Source of the DNA: Microbacterium invictum
Lineage (GTDB): Bacteria > Actinomycetota > Actinomycetes > Actinomycetales > Microbacteriaceae
Direction: 5' to 3'
DNA length: 64,000 nt
Assembly: GCF_034421375.1 (NCBI RefSeq)
Contig: NZ_CP139779.1
Coordinates: 3,348,001-3,412,000, forward strand
Position 1 is the stretch's first letter. The number at the start of each line of letters is the position of its first letter. The notes beneath the pieces were generated by a model. It made no database searches, was not told where the DNA came from, and saw nothing but the letters and a program-made list of their open reading frames with translations. Shown piece after piece: positions 26,002-34,224 of the stretch. The position numbers were made by a program, and so were the translations under genes.

Positions 26002-27324
26002 ATGAGCGCCGCCACTGCCGCCCTGAGACGTACCCCGCCGACGCCGAACGACCTCCGCGCCGACCTCGGCCTCGCGCTCGGCCTCTTCGTCGGCGCGGTG
26101 CTGAGCGCCGCCCTCGGCTCCGTCGCGGGCGTGTACGGCACCGGCACCGCCGAGATCCAGTGGTCCCTCCTCTACAGCGCCGCCCTCACACTCCCCCTGG
26201 CCCTCCGGCGACGCTACCCCGAGATCGTCGCCGTCACGGCGTCGCTGGCGTACTTCATCGGCGTCAGCGTACGGATCCCTGAGATCTACGTCGGCAACAT
26301 CGCCGTCTTCATCGCGTTCTACACCGTCGGCGCCTGGGTCGACGACCGTCGCCGCGCCTCCATCGTCCGGGTGCTGATCATCATCGGCATGTTCCTCTGG
26401 CTCCTCGTCACGACCTTTCAGTCGGCAACGGCGCCCACCGACGACGGGTTCTCGCGCGAGGGTGTGTTCTCACCGTTCGTCGCCTTCATGCTGATCCAGT
26501 TCCTCGTCAACGCCGCCTTCTTCGGTGGCGCGTACTACATGGGCGATCGCGCGTACGCCTCGGCCCTGCAGCGCCGCGCGCTGGAGCTGCGCACCGAAGA
26601 ACTCGAACGCGAACGCGAACTGACGGCGGCGCAGGCGGTGGCGCTGGACCGGGTGAAGATCGCCCGCGAGCTGCACGATGTCGTCGCCCATCACGTCTCG
26701 GCGATGGGGGTGCAGGCGGGTGCGGCGCGCGCGGTGATCGAGAAGGATCCGGATGCCGCGCGCGCGGCCCTCTCCGGAGTGGAGGCGTCGGCGCGGTCGG
26801 CTCTCGCCGAGCTGCGTCACCTGCTGGAGACGCTGCGCACCCCCGATGCCGGGGCGACCGAGGGGTCCACCCTGTCGCTCGACGATCTGACGAGCCTCGT
26901 CCGTCACGCCGAGGAGAACGGCCTTCCGACGACCTTCACCGTCGTCGGCGACCGGACGCCGGTCCCCTACGTGGTGCAGGTGAACCTCTACCGCATCGCC
27001 CAGGAGGCGCTCACGAACGCGCGTCGTCACGCCGGGCCCGACGCGCGAGCCGACGTGCGGCTTCGGTACTCCTCCGACAGCGTCGAGCTCGAGGTCACCA
27101 ACACCGGTCGCGTGGCCGCCTCCCCGCGCCCGGGGCTCGGGCTGGTGGGAATGCGGGAACGGGCGGCAGCATCCGGCGGCAGCCTGGAAGCCGGCCCCCG
27201 TCCGCGCGGTGGGTTCCGGGTTCGCGCCCACGTGCCGTTGTCGACCCCGACGTCGCCCGCCCCGAGGCCGCCGGCGACGCCACGCGACGGCGAGATCGCG
27301 GTCGCCGGAGGTACCGCCCGATGA
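26002..27324 (+). CDS. Sensor histidine kinase, NarL/DesK type (HisKA_3)
   Basis: The 440-residue protein has four to five N-terminal membrane helices (about residues 20-190) and a coiled stretch. A HisKA_3 dimer/phosphoacceptor domain follows with the H box RVKIARELHDVVAHHVSAM (about 217-235). The GHKL ATPase is split into an N-box-like YRIAQEALTNARRHA (about 333) and the late GLGLVGMRERAAASGG (about 376). This is the classic actinobacterial kinase that pairs with a LuxR-type regulator. The regulator gene follows with an ATGA overlap. The input signal is unknown. Confidence 0.92.
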   Translation: MSAATAALRRTPPTPNDLRADLGLALGLFVGAVLSAALGSVAGVYGTGTAEIQWSLLYSAALTLPLALRRRYPEIVAVTASLAYFIGVSVRIPEIYVGNIAVFIAFYTVGAWVDDRRRASIVRVLIIIGMFLWLLVTTFQSATAPTDDGFSREGVFSPFVAFMLIQFLVNAAFFGGAYYMGDRAYASALQRRALELRTEELERERELTAAQAVALDRVKIARELHDVVAHHVSAMGVQAGAARAVIEKDPDAARAALSGVEASARSALAELRHLLETLRTPDAGATEGSTLSLDDLTSLVRHAEENGLPTTFTVVGDRTPVPYVVQVNLYRIAQEALTNARRHAGPDARADVRLRYSSDSVELEVTNTGRVAASPRPGLGLVGMRERAAASGGSLEAGPRPRGGFRVRAHVPLSTPTSPAPRPPATPRDGEIAVAGGTAR

Positions 27325-28160
27325 TCCGGGTGCTCCTCGTCGACGATCACGCCGTCATGCGGGCCGGGTTCCGGATGATCCTCGAATCGGAGGATGACGT
27401 CGCGGTGGTCGGGGAGGCCGCGAACGGCTCCGACGCGGTCGCCGCGGCATCCGCTCTTTCTCCCGACGTGATCTGCATGGACGTGCAGATGCCCGGGATG
27501 GACGGGATCGCGGCGACGCGGGCGCTCGTCGCCGCCGGCTCGGACGCCGCCGTGCTGATCGTCACGACCTTCGACCGCGACGACTACCTCTTCGAGGCGC
27601 TGTCGGCGGGGGCCAGCGGATTCCTGCTGAAGAACGCCGGACCCGAGGAGCTCGTCCACGCGGTGCGGGTCGCCGCCGCCGGCGACGCCCTGCTCGCCCC
27701 CGAGGTCACGCGCCGCGTGATCCAGCGGTTCGCGGGTGGCGGGGACTCGGCGCCGAACGCGGCGACTCGCCCGGCCCCGGCCAGCCCGGCCACCCTGCCC
27801 TCCCCGGCCATCCCGGCCATCCCGGCCATCCCGGCCATCCCGGCCGAGGAGAATCGGCCGAGCGGCGGACAATTCGCGTCGGATCGTCCGCGTCCGGGCC
27901 GATTGTCCTCGTCCGGACCGACGCCGGCGGCGGCCGACGCCGCGCCGGGCGCGCCCGCCGCACCCGCCGTCGAGCTCACCGACCGCGAGACCGAGGTGCT
28001 GCGCCTCGTCGCGCAGGCGCTCAGCAACGCCGAGATCGCCGAGCGCCTCTTCATCGGCGAAGCCACGGTGAAGACCCACGTGTCCAACGTGCTGCAGAAG
28101 CTCGGCGCCCGCGACCGGGTCGCCGCGGTGGTCTACGCCCACCGGCACGGCCTGGCCTGA
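27321..28160 (+). CDS. LuxR-family response regulator with extended linker
   Basis: The 279-residue protein has a receiver domain (residues 1-125: LLVDDHAVMRAGFRMIL, phospho-acceptor Asp in VICMDVQMPGMDG, KNAGPEE) and a C-terminal LuxR helix-turn-helix (about 213-275: LTDRETEVLRLVAQ, IAERLFIGEATVKTHVSNVL). Family members are about 215 residues. The extra length is a Pro/Ala-rich linker (about 140-212) that contains a run of PAI repeats encoded by a 9-nt tandem repeat at 27804-27845. It is coupled to the kinase gene by ATGA. Target genes are not evident. Confidence 0.92.
   Translation: MIRVLLVDDHAVMRAGFRMILESEDDVAVVGEAANGSDAVAAASALSPDVICMDVQMPGMDGIAATRALVAAGSDAAVLIVTTFDRDDYLFEALSAGASGFLLKNAGPEELVHAVRVAAAGDALLAPEVTRRVIQRFAGGGDSAPNAATRPAPASPATLPSPAIPAIPAIPAIPAEENRPSGGQFASDRPRPGRLSSSGPTPAAADAAPGAPAAPAVELTDRETEVLRLVAQALSNAEIAERLFIGEATVKTHVSNVLQKLGARDRVAAVVYAHRHGLA
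27804..27845 (+). repeat. 9-nt tandem repeat (4.7 copies) in the response regulator linker
   Basis: The unit CCGGCCATC is repeated four times without change and followed by CCGGCC. It is in frame and encodes a Pro-Ala-Ile run. Copy-number change would alter linker length by three residues without frameshift. Confidence 0.9.
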
Positions 28161-28173
28161 CGCGGCGCGGCGC

Positions 28174-28797
28174 TCAGTCGTCCATCGTGCCCGTCCGGAG
28201 CGGGCCGGCGGGGCCGTAGCGGAGCAGAACGGCCCCCTTCTCCGACACGACGGGGTCGCCCAGGAGCGCGAGGGTCGCGGGCGCCGCTCCCTCGGGGAAC
28301 ACCTTCTTCCCGCGGCCGATCACGACCGGGTAGGTGTAGAGCCGGAGCTCGTCGTAGGCGTCGGCGGCCAACAGGGACTGCACGAAGTCGACACTCCCGA
28401 CGACGTGGATCTGCTCGTGCACGTCGCGAAGCGCCTGCACGGCCGCCACCGCGTCGGCGCCGAGATGCGTCGACCCCTCCCACTCCAGCACGGGAGCGCC
28501 CCGGGAGGCGACGTACTTCGGGATGGACGCGAACTTCCGGCCGATGCGGCCCGCGCCGTCGCCCTCGACGTGGTGCGGCCAGTACCCCGCGAAGATGTCG
28601 TACGTCCGGCGACCGAGCACGAGTGCGTCCATCTCGTCGATGCCGCGGGTGATCTCGCGCCCCTCGATCTCACCCATCACCGGCGCCTGCCAACCGCCGT
28701 GGGGGAAGCCGCCCGAGCGGTCTTCGTCAGGCGCTCCAGGCGCCTGGGCGACGCCGTCCAGCGAAACGAACAGGTCGATGATGATGCGTCCGGCCAT
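28174..28797 (-). CDS. Dihydrofolate reductase family protein (RibD C-terminal-like)
   Basis: The 207-residue protein matches the RibD_C/DHFR-like family found widely in actinobacteria. It has the N-terminal strand and loop IIIDLFVSLDGVAQAPGAP, the ALVLGRRTYDIFAGYW segment (about residue 58) and VVGSVDFVQSLLAADAYDEL plus a late PVVIGRGKKVFPEG loop. Members probably reduce a small NADPH-dependent substrate but are rarely characterised. It is not true FolA. It converges with the response regulator gene (13-nt gap). GAGGGGGG lies before the ATG. Confidence 0.88.
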   Translation of the reverse strand: MAGRIIIDLFVSLDGVAQAPGAPDEDRSGGFPHGGWQAPVMGEIEGREITRGIDEMDALVLGRRTYDIFAGYWPHHVEGDGAGRIGRKFASIPKYVASRGAPVLEWEGSTHLGADAVAAVQALRDVHEQIHVVGSVDFVQSLLAADAYDELRLYTYPVVIGRGKKVFPEGAAPATLALLGDPVVSEKGAVLLRYGPAGPLRTGTMDD

Positions 28798-28864
28798 GGG
28801 CCCCCCTCGGCGTCGTGCTCACGTCGATAGCCATCCTGGTCCCCAAAGACCCCCGCCGGAAGAG

Positions 28865-28902
28865 CGACAGCCCCGGCCCGCCGAAGCGGTCCGGGGCTGT
28901 CG
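28865..28902 (-). terminator. Stem-loop after the FMN reductase gene
   Basis: CGACAGCCCCGG (28865-28876) is a perfect 12-nt inverted repeat with CCGGGGCTGTCG (28891-28902); the loop is 14 nt. It lies just after the stop codon of the minus-strand reductase gene. There is no long T-tract, only CTCTTCC. Confidence 0.6.
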
Positions 28903-28914
28903 AACGGGGATCCG

Positions 28915-29484
28915 TCAGGCGCTGACGAGCTCGTGCGCGTAGCGGTCGACGAGCGCGTTGAACGCCTCGAGGTAGCCGACGAGGAACGCGGCGGTCTCGT
29001 CGCTGGTGACCTCACCCGAGTCGGTGAACAGACCCGGGGTGGTCTGGATGTAGCCCTCGGGCTGTCCGAGCGCCGGGGCGTTGAAGTGGCTCAGGATGGC
29101 CTTGAGGTGCTGCTGACCCGCAGCGGTGGCGATGCCGCCCTGCGAGGTGCCGATGACGGCGGTGGGCTTGCCGTCGAACGAGTTCTGGCCCCAGGGGCGC
29201 GCCGCCCAGTCGAGGGCGTTCTTCAGGACGCCGGGGATGGAGCGACTGTACTCGGGGGTGACGATGATCACACCGTCCACGTCCGCGAGCGCCTGCTTGA
29301 AGTCACGTGCGACCTCGGGGTAGTCGGCGTCGTAGTCGGGCGAGTAGAACGGCAGGTCCTTGATCGGGATCTCGACGAGGGTCGTGCCCTCGGGGGCAAG
29401 ACGGGCGAGGGCCTCGGCCAGGCGCCGGTTGATCGACGTCGACGAGATGCTCCCGACGATGTACCCGATGGTGCGGTTGCTCAT
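28915..29484 (-). CDS. NADPH-dependent FMN reductase family oxidoreductase
   Basis: The 189-residue protein has a flavodoxin-like fold with the family signatures GSISSTSINRRLAEAL (about residues 11-26), the flavin/NADPH loop VTPEYSRSIPGVLKNALDW (about 75-93) and GTSQGGIATAAGQQHL (about 114-129). Such enzymes reduce FMN, quinones or azo compounds. The ATG at 29484 is preceded by GGAGGAG. Upstream is a palindrome TGCACGTGCA (29541-29550) that may be part of its control region. It is divergent from the ABC exporter operon. Confidence 0.9.
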   Translation of the reverse strand: MSNRTIGYIVGSISSTSINRRLAEALARLAPEGTTLVEIPIKDLPFYSPDYDADYPEVARDFKQALADVDGVIIVTPEYSRSIPGVLKNALDWAARPWGQNSFDGKPTAVIGTSQGGIATAAGQQHLKAILSHFNAPALGQPEGYIQTTPGLFTDSGEVTSDETAAFLVGYLEAFNALVDRYAHELVSA

Positions 29485-29540
29485 TGAGTTCTCCTCCATA
29501 GATGGCGTCTCCCGGCGGGAGACCGCCGTCGGACATTCCA

Positions 29541-29550
29541 TGCACGTGCA
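29541..29550. promoter_or_regulatory. Palindrome TGCACGTGCA upstream of the FMN reductase gene
   Basis: A perfect 10-nt palindrome lies 57 nt upstream of the reductase start, overlapping a TTGCAC sequence that could act as a -35 box on the minus strand. No cognate regulator is adjacent. Confidence 0.4.
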
Positions 29551-29726
29551 AGCACCAGCCTCGCAGATCTATTCCCGCGTATGGAAATCTCTCTCGACGT
29601 CGAGGTATCCCCCGCAGGGGGGAGGACCGGGGCGGGGGCGAAACCCACCCCGGGACGGATGTCGCGGCGCCGCGCCGTCCGTAGCGTCGATGTCATCCCG
29701 GCCGATCCCGACTCGAAGGAGTATCC

Positions 29727-30611
29727 ATGCTGGAACTGAGAGGCATCACCAAGGCGTACGGCGGCCGTCGCGCGCTCGACGACGTGTCGTTCGACGTGCG
29801 ACCCGGACGGCTGACGGGCTTCGTCGGCGGCAACGGCGCCGGGAAGACCACGACGATGCGCATCATCCTGGGGGTGCTCGCGAAGGATGCCGGCACCGTG
29901 ACCCTCGACGGCTCACCCGTCACCCCCGCCGACCGTCGCCGCTTCGGCTACATGCCCGAGGAGCGCGGGCTCTACCCGAAGATGAAGGTGCTCGAGCACA
30001 TCGTCTACCTCGCGCGGCTCCACGGCTTCTCCAAGGCCGACGCCACGGCGCGCGCGACGGCACTGCTCGAGGAACTCGGCCTCGGCGAGCGCCTCGGCGA
30101 CAACGTCGAGACACTGTCTCTGGGAAACCAGCAGCGCGCCCAGATCGCCGCCGCCCTCGTCCACCAGCCCGAGGTGCTCATCCTCGACGAGCCGTTCTCG
30201 GGCCTGGACCCCCTCGCGGTCGACGTGGTCGCCGGGGTACTGCAGCAGCGGGCCGCCGACGGCGCGTCCGTCCTCTTCTCGTCGCACCAGCTCGACGTCG
30301 TCGAGCGACTGTGCGACGACCTCGTCATCATCGCCGGCGGCCGCGTGCGCGCCGCAGGCGCCCGCGATGCGCTCCGCGCCGAGCACTCCGCCCACCGCTA
30401 CGAGCTGGTGTCGGCCGGCGACGCCGGGTGGCTCCGCGACGAGCCGGGCGTCACCGTCGTCGACTTCGACGGCGGGTACGCCGTGTTCGACGTCGAGTCC
30501 GAAGACGCCGCGCAGCGGGTGCTCCGCCGCGCGGTGACCCAGGGGGATGTCGCGAGCTTCGCCCCGCAGCATCCCACCCTCGCCCAGATCTTCAAGGAGG
30601 TCATCCAGTGA
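29727..30611 (+). CDS. ABC transporter ATP-binding protein (NatA type)
   Basis: The 294-residue protein has Walker A GGNGAGKTT (about residues 34-42), the signature LSLGNQQRAQIAAAL (about 130), Walker B VLILDEPFSGLDPL (about 151) and the H-loop in SSHQLDVVERL. A C-terminal domain of about 80 residues is typical of NatA/DUF4162 exporters. It powers the permease encoded next. A TAGCGT hexamer at 29682 and the site GAAGGAG before the ATG give a conventional leadered promoter. The two genes overlap by 4 nt (GTGA). Confidence 0.92.
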   Translation: MLELRGITKAYGGRRALDDVSFDVRPGRLTGFVGGNGAGKTTTMRIILGVLAKDAGTVTLDGSPVTPADRRRFGYMPEERGLYPKMKVLEHIVYLARLHGFSKADATARATALLEELGLGERLGDNVETLSLGNQQRAQIAAALVHQPEVLILDEPFSGLDPLAVDVVAGVLQQRAADGASVLFSSHQLDVVERLCDDLVIIAGGRVRAAGARDALRAEHSAHRYELVSAGDAGWLRDEPGVTVVDFDGGYAVFDVESEDAAQRVLRRAVTQGDVASFAPQHPTLAQIFKEVIQ

Positions 30612-31708
30612 GCACGTCCACCCTGCCCACCGCGCCCAGCACCGCGCAGAGCGTCTGGCTCGTCGCCGAGCGCGAGATCGGGTCGAAGCTGCGCAGCAAG
30701 GCGTTCATCATCTCCACCGCGATCCTCATCCTCGGCGCCCTCGCCCTGGTGATCTGGGGCGGGTTCACCGCGGGGAACTCCTCGGGCACCCCCGTGGCGG
30801 TCACCAGCAACGCGTCGCAGTACGTCGACGGCGTCGAGGGGCTCGAGGTCACCGACGTGACCGATCGCGCGCAGGCGGAGGACCTCGTCGCCGCCGGCGA
30901 CGTCGACGCCGCGATCGTCGGCGACTCCTCGTCGCCGCTCGGCTTCGTCATCATCGCCGACTCGAGCGCCCCCACCGAGCTCATGCTCACGCTCGCCCAG
31001 GTGCCACCGGTCGAACTGCTGAACCCGGATGAGACCAACCCGGCGCTGCGTTACTTCGTCGCCCTCGGGTTCGGCATCGTGTTCCTCCTGGCCGCTTCGC
31101 TCTTCGGCGGCACGATCGCGCAGAGCGTCGTGGAGGAGAAGCAGACGCGCGTGGTCGAGCTGCTGATCTCGGCCGTGCCGACCCGGGCGCTGCTGGCGGG
31201 CAAGGTCATCGGCAACACGGTCCTCGCGGTGGGCCAGATCCTCGTGCTCGCCGCCGTCGCGGTCGTCGGACTCACCGTGACCGATCAGACCGCGCTGCTG
31301 CAGGGCCTCGGGGCGCCGATCGCCTGGTTCGCCGTGTTCTTCCTCTTCGGCTTCGTGCTGCTGGCGGCGCTGTTCGCCGCGGCGGCGGCCATGGTGTCGC
31401 GGCAGGAGGACATCGGGTCCACCACGACGCCTCTGACGATGCTGATCATGGCGCCGTACTTCCTGGTGATCTTCTTCAACGACAACTCGCTGGTGCTGAC
31501 GATCATGTCGTACGTGCCCTTCTCGGCCCCCGTCGGGATGCCGATGCGGCTGTTCCTCGGCGAGGCGCAGTGGTGGGAGCCGCTGGTGTCGCTGGCGATC
31601 CTCGCGGCGACCTGCGTCGCGGCGATCCTCGTCGGCGCGAAGATCTACGAGAACTCGCTCTTGCGCATGGGGGCACGCGTCAAGCTGCGGGAGGCGCTGG
31701 CCGCCTGA
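30608..31708 (+). CDS. ABC transporter permease (NatB/ABC-2 type)
   Basis: The 366-residue protein has one N-terminal helix, an extracytoplasmic domain (about residues 55-140) and five to six C-terminal helices with VVEEKQTRVVELLISAVPT, the ABC-2 exporter hallmark. With the ATPase upstream it forms a NatAB-like exporter; in Bacillus NatAB exports Na+, while many actinobacterial relatives export lipids or drugs. Substrate unknown. A perfect 32-nt palindrome follows the stop codon. Confidence 0.9.
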   Translation: MSTSTLPTAPSTAQSVWLVAEREIGSKLRSKAFIISTAILILGALALVIWGGFTAGNSSGTPVAVTSNASQYVDGVEGLEVTDVTDRAQAEDLVAAGDVDAAIVGDSSSPLGFVIIADSSAPTELMLTLAQVPPVELLNPDETNPALRYFVALGFGIVFLLAASLFGGTIAQSVVEEKQTRVVELLISAVPTRALLAGKVIGNTVLAVGQILVLAAVAVVGLTVTDQTALLQGLGAPIAWFAVFFLFGFVLLAALFAAAAAMVSRQEDIGSTTTPLTMLIMAPYFLVIFFNDNSLVLTIMSYVPFSAPVGMPMRLFLGEAQWWEPLVSLAILAATCVAAILVGAKIYENSLLRMGARVKLREALAA

Positions 31709-31720
31709 GGCGCCGCGCCA

Positions 31721-31752
31721 GAGGGGGATGCCGGAGCTCCGGCATCCCCCTC
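31721..31752. terminator. 32-nt perfect palindrome between ABC exporter and G6PD genes
   Basis: GAGGGGGATGCCGGAG (31721-31736) is followed at once by its exact reverse complement (31737-31752). It lies 12 nt after the permease stop and 20 nt before the next -10 box. A terminator is the simplest reading although no T-tract follows. Confidence 0.65.
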
Positions 31753-31772
31753 GTCTCGTCGTCCGCACTCAG

Positions 31773-31778
31773 TAGGGT
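31773..31778 (+). promoter_or_regulatory. Leaderless -10 element for the G6PD-like gene
   Basis: TAGGGT is followed by GGGCCC (6 nt) and ATG at 31785. The same hexamer and spacing precede the AIM24 gene. Confidence 0.65.
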
Positions 31779-31784
31779 GGGCCC

Positions 31785-33152
31785 ATGAGCCCTGACCTGA
31801 CCACGCTGATCATCCTCGGGGCGTCGGGAGACCTGACGTCGAGGCTCCTCCTCCCGGCCCTCGGGCAGCTGCTCACCCGCGAGCCCGACCGGAGGATCCA
31901 CCTCCGCGGCGCGGGGATGGACGACTGGGACGATGACCGCTGGCGCGAGGTCGTGAAGGCCTCCTTCGCCACGACCGGGTCGGAGAAGGCTTTCGCCTCG
32001 GTGGCGGCGACGACCTACACGAAGGCCGACATCACCGACCCCGCCGACCTGACCACGCTCCTCGGCGGCAACGACGGCCGAGTCGCGCTCTACTTCGCCG
32101 TGCCGCCGGCCGTCACCGAGCGCGCGTGCCAGGCGCTCACGACCCTCGAGGTGCCCGAGGGGCTCATCCTCGCCATCGAGAAGCCGTTCGGCAGCGACGA
32201 GGCCACCGCCCACGCGCTGAACGAGACCGTCGCGAAGATCGTGCCTGAGTCGCAGATCTTCCGCATCGACCACTTCCTCGGTCGCTCCACGACCCTGAAC
32301 ATCCTGAGCGCCCGGCTCGCCAACCGGGTGCTCGAGCCGGTCTGGTCGGCCGAGCACATCGAGGCGGTCTTCATCGGCTACGACGAGACCCTCGGGCTCG
32401 AAGGTCGCGCCGGCTACTACGACCACGCCGGGGCGCTCGTCGACATGATCCAGAGCCACCTCCTGCAGGTGCTCGCGATCGTGGCGATGGAGCCCCCGGC
32501 GTCGCTGTCCGAGATCGACTTCCGCGAGGCGACCGGCGCGGTGCTGCGCGCGACGCACGTGTGGCAGGGCGACCCCGTGGCATCCTCGCGCCGCGCGCGA
32601 TACACCGCGGGTGTCGTGCAGGCCCGCCCGCTGCCCTCCTACGTCGACGAACCGGGCGTCGACGCCGCGCGCGACACCGAGACCCTCGCCGAGGTCGACT
32701 TCGAGGTGCGCAACGCCCGGTGGCAGGGGGTGCCGTTCACCCTGCGGTCGGGGAAGGCTCTGGATGATGCCGAGCGCGAGGTCATCGTGCGCTTCAAGCC
32801 CGTGCGGCACCTGCCCCAGGGGCTCACCGGCAGTACCGCGCCTACGGTGCTGCGCTTCGCGCTCGGCCCCGACCGGATGACGCTCGAGATGAACGTCAGC
32901 GGAGACGGCGACGCGTTCGAACTCGAACGTTCCTCCCTCGTCGCCGATCTCGGCGAGGGGACGCTGAAGGCCTACGCCGAAGTGCTGTCGGGGATCCTCG
33001 ACGGCGACGCGATGCTCGCCGTGCGCGCCGACGCCGCCGAGCAGTGCTGGCGGATCGTGCAGCCCGTGCTCGACGCGTGGCGGAGCGGCAAGGTGCCCCT
33101 CGACGAGTACCCCGCCGGCACCGACGGACCGGAGGGATGGCCGCGGCCCTGA
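31785..33152 (+). CDS. zwf: Glucose-6-phosphate dehydrogenase
   Basis: The 455-residue protein begins with LIILGASGDLTSRLLLPAL, the NADP-binding GASGDL motif. It carries the active-site box FRIDHFLGRSTTLNI (about residue 159), where His is the catalytic residue, and EKPFGSDEATA (about 127). G6PD oxidises glucose-6-phosphate to 6-phosphogluconolactone, feeding the pentose phosphate pathway. It is somewhat shorter than the about 500 usual. It stands alone, without the tal, opcA and pgl genes that accompany the main actinobacterial zwf. It may therefore be a second paralogue (inference). Confidence 0.9.
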   Translation: MSPDLTTLIILGASGDLTSRLLLPALGQLLTREPDRRIHLRGAGMDDWDDDRWREVVKASFATTGSEKAFASVAATTYTKADITDPADLTTLLGGNDGRVALYFAVPPAVTERACQALTTLEVPEGLILAIEKPFGSDEATAHALNETVAKIVPESQIFRIDHFLGRSTTLNILSARLANRVLEPVWSAEHIEAVFIGYDETLGLEGRAGYYDHAGALVDMIQSHLLQVLAIVAMEPPASLSEIDFREATGAVLRATHVWQGDPVASSRRARYTAGVVQARPLPSYVDEPGVDAARDTETLAEVDFEVRNARWQGVPFTLRSGKALDDAEREVIVRFKPVRHLPQGLTGSTAPTVLRFALGPDRMTLEMNVSGDGDAFELERSSLVADLGEGTLKAYAEVLSGILDGDAMLAVRADAAEQCWRIVQPVLDAWRSGKVPLDEYPAGTDGPEGWPRP

Positions 33153-33165
33153 CCCGGCGCAGCCG

Positions 33166-33564
33166 TCATCCGCGCAGATCGTCGTCCTGGATCACGGCGA
33201 GGACGTTGCCGGCGGGGTCGCGGAACCAGGCGATGTCGGGTCCGTTGTCGCCACCACGGAGGATCCCGCGATGATCGGTGGGGAACTCGTCGTCGGAGTA
33301 GATCTTCGTCGTCACGCCCCGCCCGTTCAGGTCGTCGACTGCGGCATCGAGGTCGGCGACGGGGAAGTTGAGGATCGTGAAGCTTGCCGGCTCGTGGTTG
33401 GACTTGCTGTACGCCAGGATGTGCGCTCCCGACGCGAGAGCGATGTCGAGGAAGCCCATGGGGTCGTCGCTGACGCTCAATCCGAGCGTGTCGCCGTAGA
33501 AGCGTCGCGCTGCCTCGATGTCGTCGACGCTGAAGCCTGAGAAGGCGTGGTCGGTGGTGAACAT
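33166..33564 (-). CDS. VOC family protein (glyoxalase/dioxygenase fold)
   Basis: The 132-residue protein is a single VOC domain with paired beta-alpha-beta-beta-beta units: HAFSGFSVDDIEAARRFYGD at the N-terminus and PDIAWFRDPAGNVLAVIQ at the C-terminus. VOC proteins bind a metal and small electrophiles, antibiotics or catechols; this one cannot be assigned. A GGGAGGA site precedes its ATG. It is divergent from the TetR gene (93-nt gap), which may regulate it. Confidence 0.88.
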   Translation of the reverse strand: MFTTDHAFSGFSVDDIEAARRFYGDTLGLSVSDDPMGFLDIALASGAHILAYSKSNHEPASFTILNFPVADLDAAVDDLNGRGVTTKIYSDDEFPTDHRGILRGGDNGPDIAWFRDPAGNVLAVIQDDDLRG

Positions 33565-33621
33565 GAATCCTCCCGCGTGGTTTGGTGACAGCATCCTCTC
33601 CGCGACATACGACGTCCAGAC

Positions 33622-33651
33622 TTGACACCGATTGAACACTTGTTCAATGCT
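33622..33651 (+). promoter_or_regulatory. Promoter with embedded operator for the TetR gene
   Basis: TTGACA (33622-33627) is followed after 18 nt by AATGCT (33646-33651), then 6 nt and GTG 33658. The near-palindrome ATTGAACACTTGTTCAAT (33631-33648) fills the spacer and overlaps the -10 box, the position expected for self-repression by the TetR protein. Confidence 0.6.
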
Positions 33652-33657
33652 TGCGGC

Positions 33658-34224
33658 GTGACGGCTTCCACGGCAGCATCCGACACCACCCGCGAGCGCA
33701 TCCTCACGGCCGCGCTCGCCTGCTTCGCCCGCGACGGGTTCGCGAGCTCCGTTCGCACGATCGCCGCCGAGGCGGATGTGAGTGCGGCCCTCGTCATCCA
33801 CCACTTCACCGACAAGGCCGGCCTCCGACGGGCGTGCGACGACGCCGCGCTCCACGCCGTGACCCACAAGGGCGCGCTCGACGACGAGGGGAGCCGGCGC
33901 GTCCTCGCCGAGCACCTCACGCCTCACGTCCGCTACATCTCCCGCGCGTTGATCGAGGGCGGCGACGGCGCGGCCGCGCTCTTCGATGCGCTGGTCGCAT
34001 CATCCGATCCCCTCCTCGACCAGGTGGGGCTCGCCGATGCCTCGGCGGCTGCGCGTGAGGACGCCCGTGTAGCCCTCACCGCGTACTCGCTCGCCCCGCT
34101 TCTGCTCGGCGGGCTCATCGCCCGGCGCTTCGGGCGCGACGAGGTGGACGCCGACGTGCTCCTGCGCCTCGAGGCGGGCCTGGCCGCCGTCGGACCCCTG
34201 CTCGCCCGAGGGGTGCACCCGTGA
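33658..34224 (+). CDS. TetR family transcriptional regulator
   Basis: The 188-residue protein has an N-terminal TetR helix-turn-helix (about residues 10-58, with RERILTAALACFARDGF and VSAALVIHHFTDKAGLRRAC) and an all-helical ligand domain. The GTG at 33658 is preferred to the upstream TTG because it fits the promoter spacing. A palindrome inside the promoter is the probable self-operator. It overlaps the GT1 glycosyltransferase by GTGA and is divergent from the VOC gene. All three are probably under its control. Confidence 0.88.
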   Translation: MTASTAASDTTRERILTAALACFARDGFASSVRTIAAEADVSAALVIHHFTDKAGLRRACDDAALHAVTHKGALDDEGSRRVLAEHLTPHVRYISRALIEGGDGAAALFDALVASSDPLLDQVGLADASAAAREDARVALTAYSLAPLLLGGLIARRFGRDEVDADVLLRLEAGLAAVGPLLARGVHP

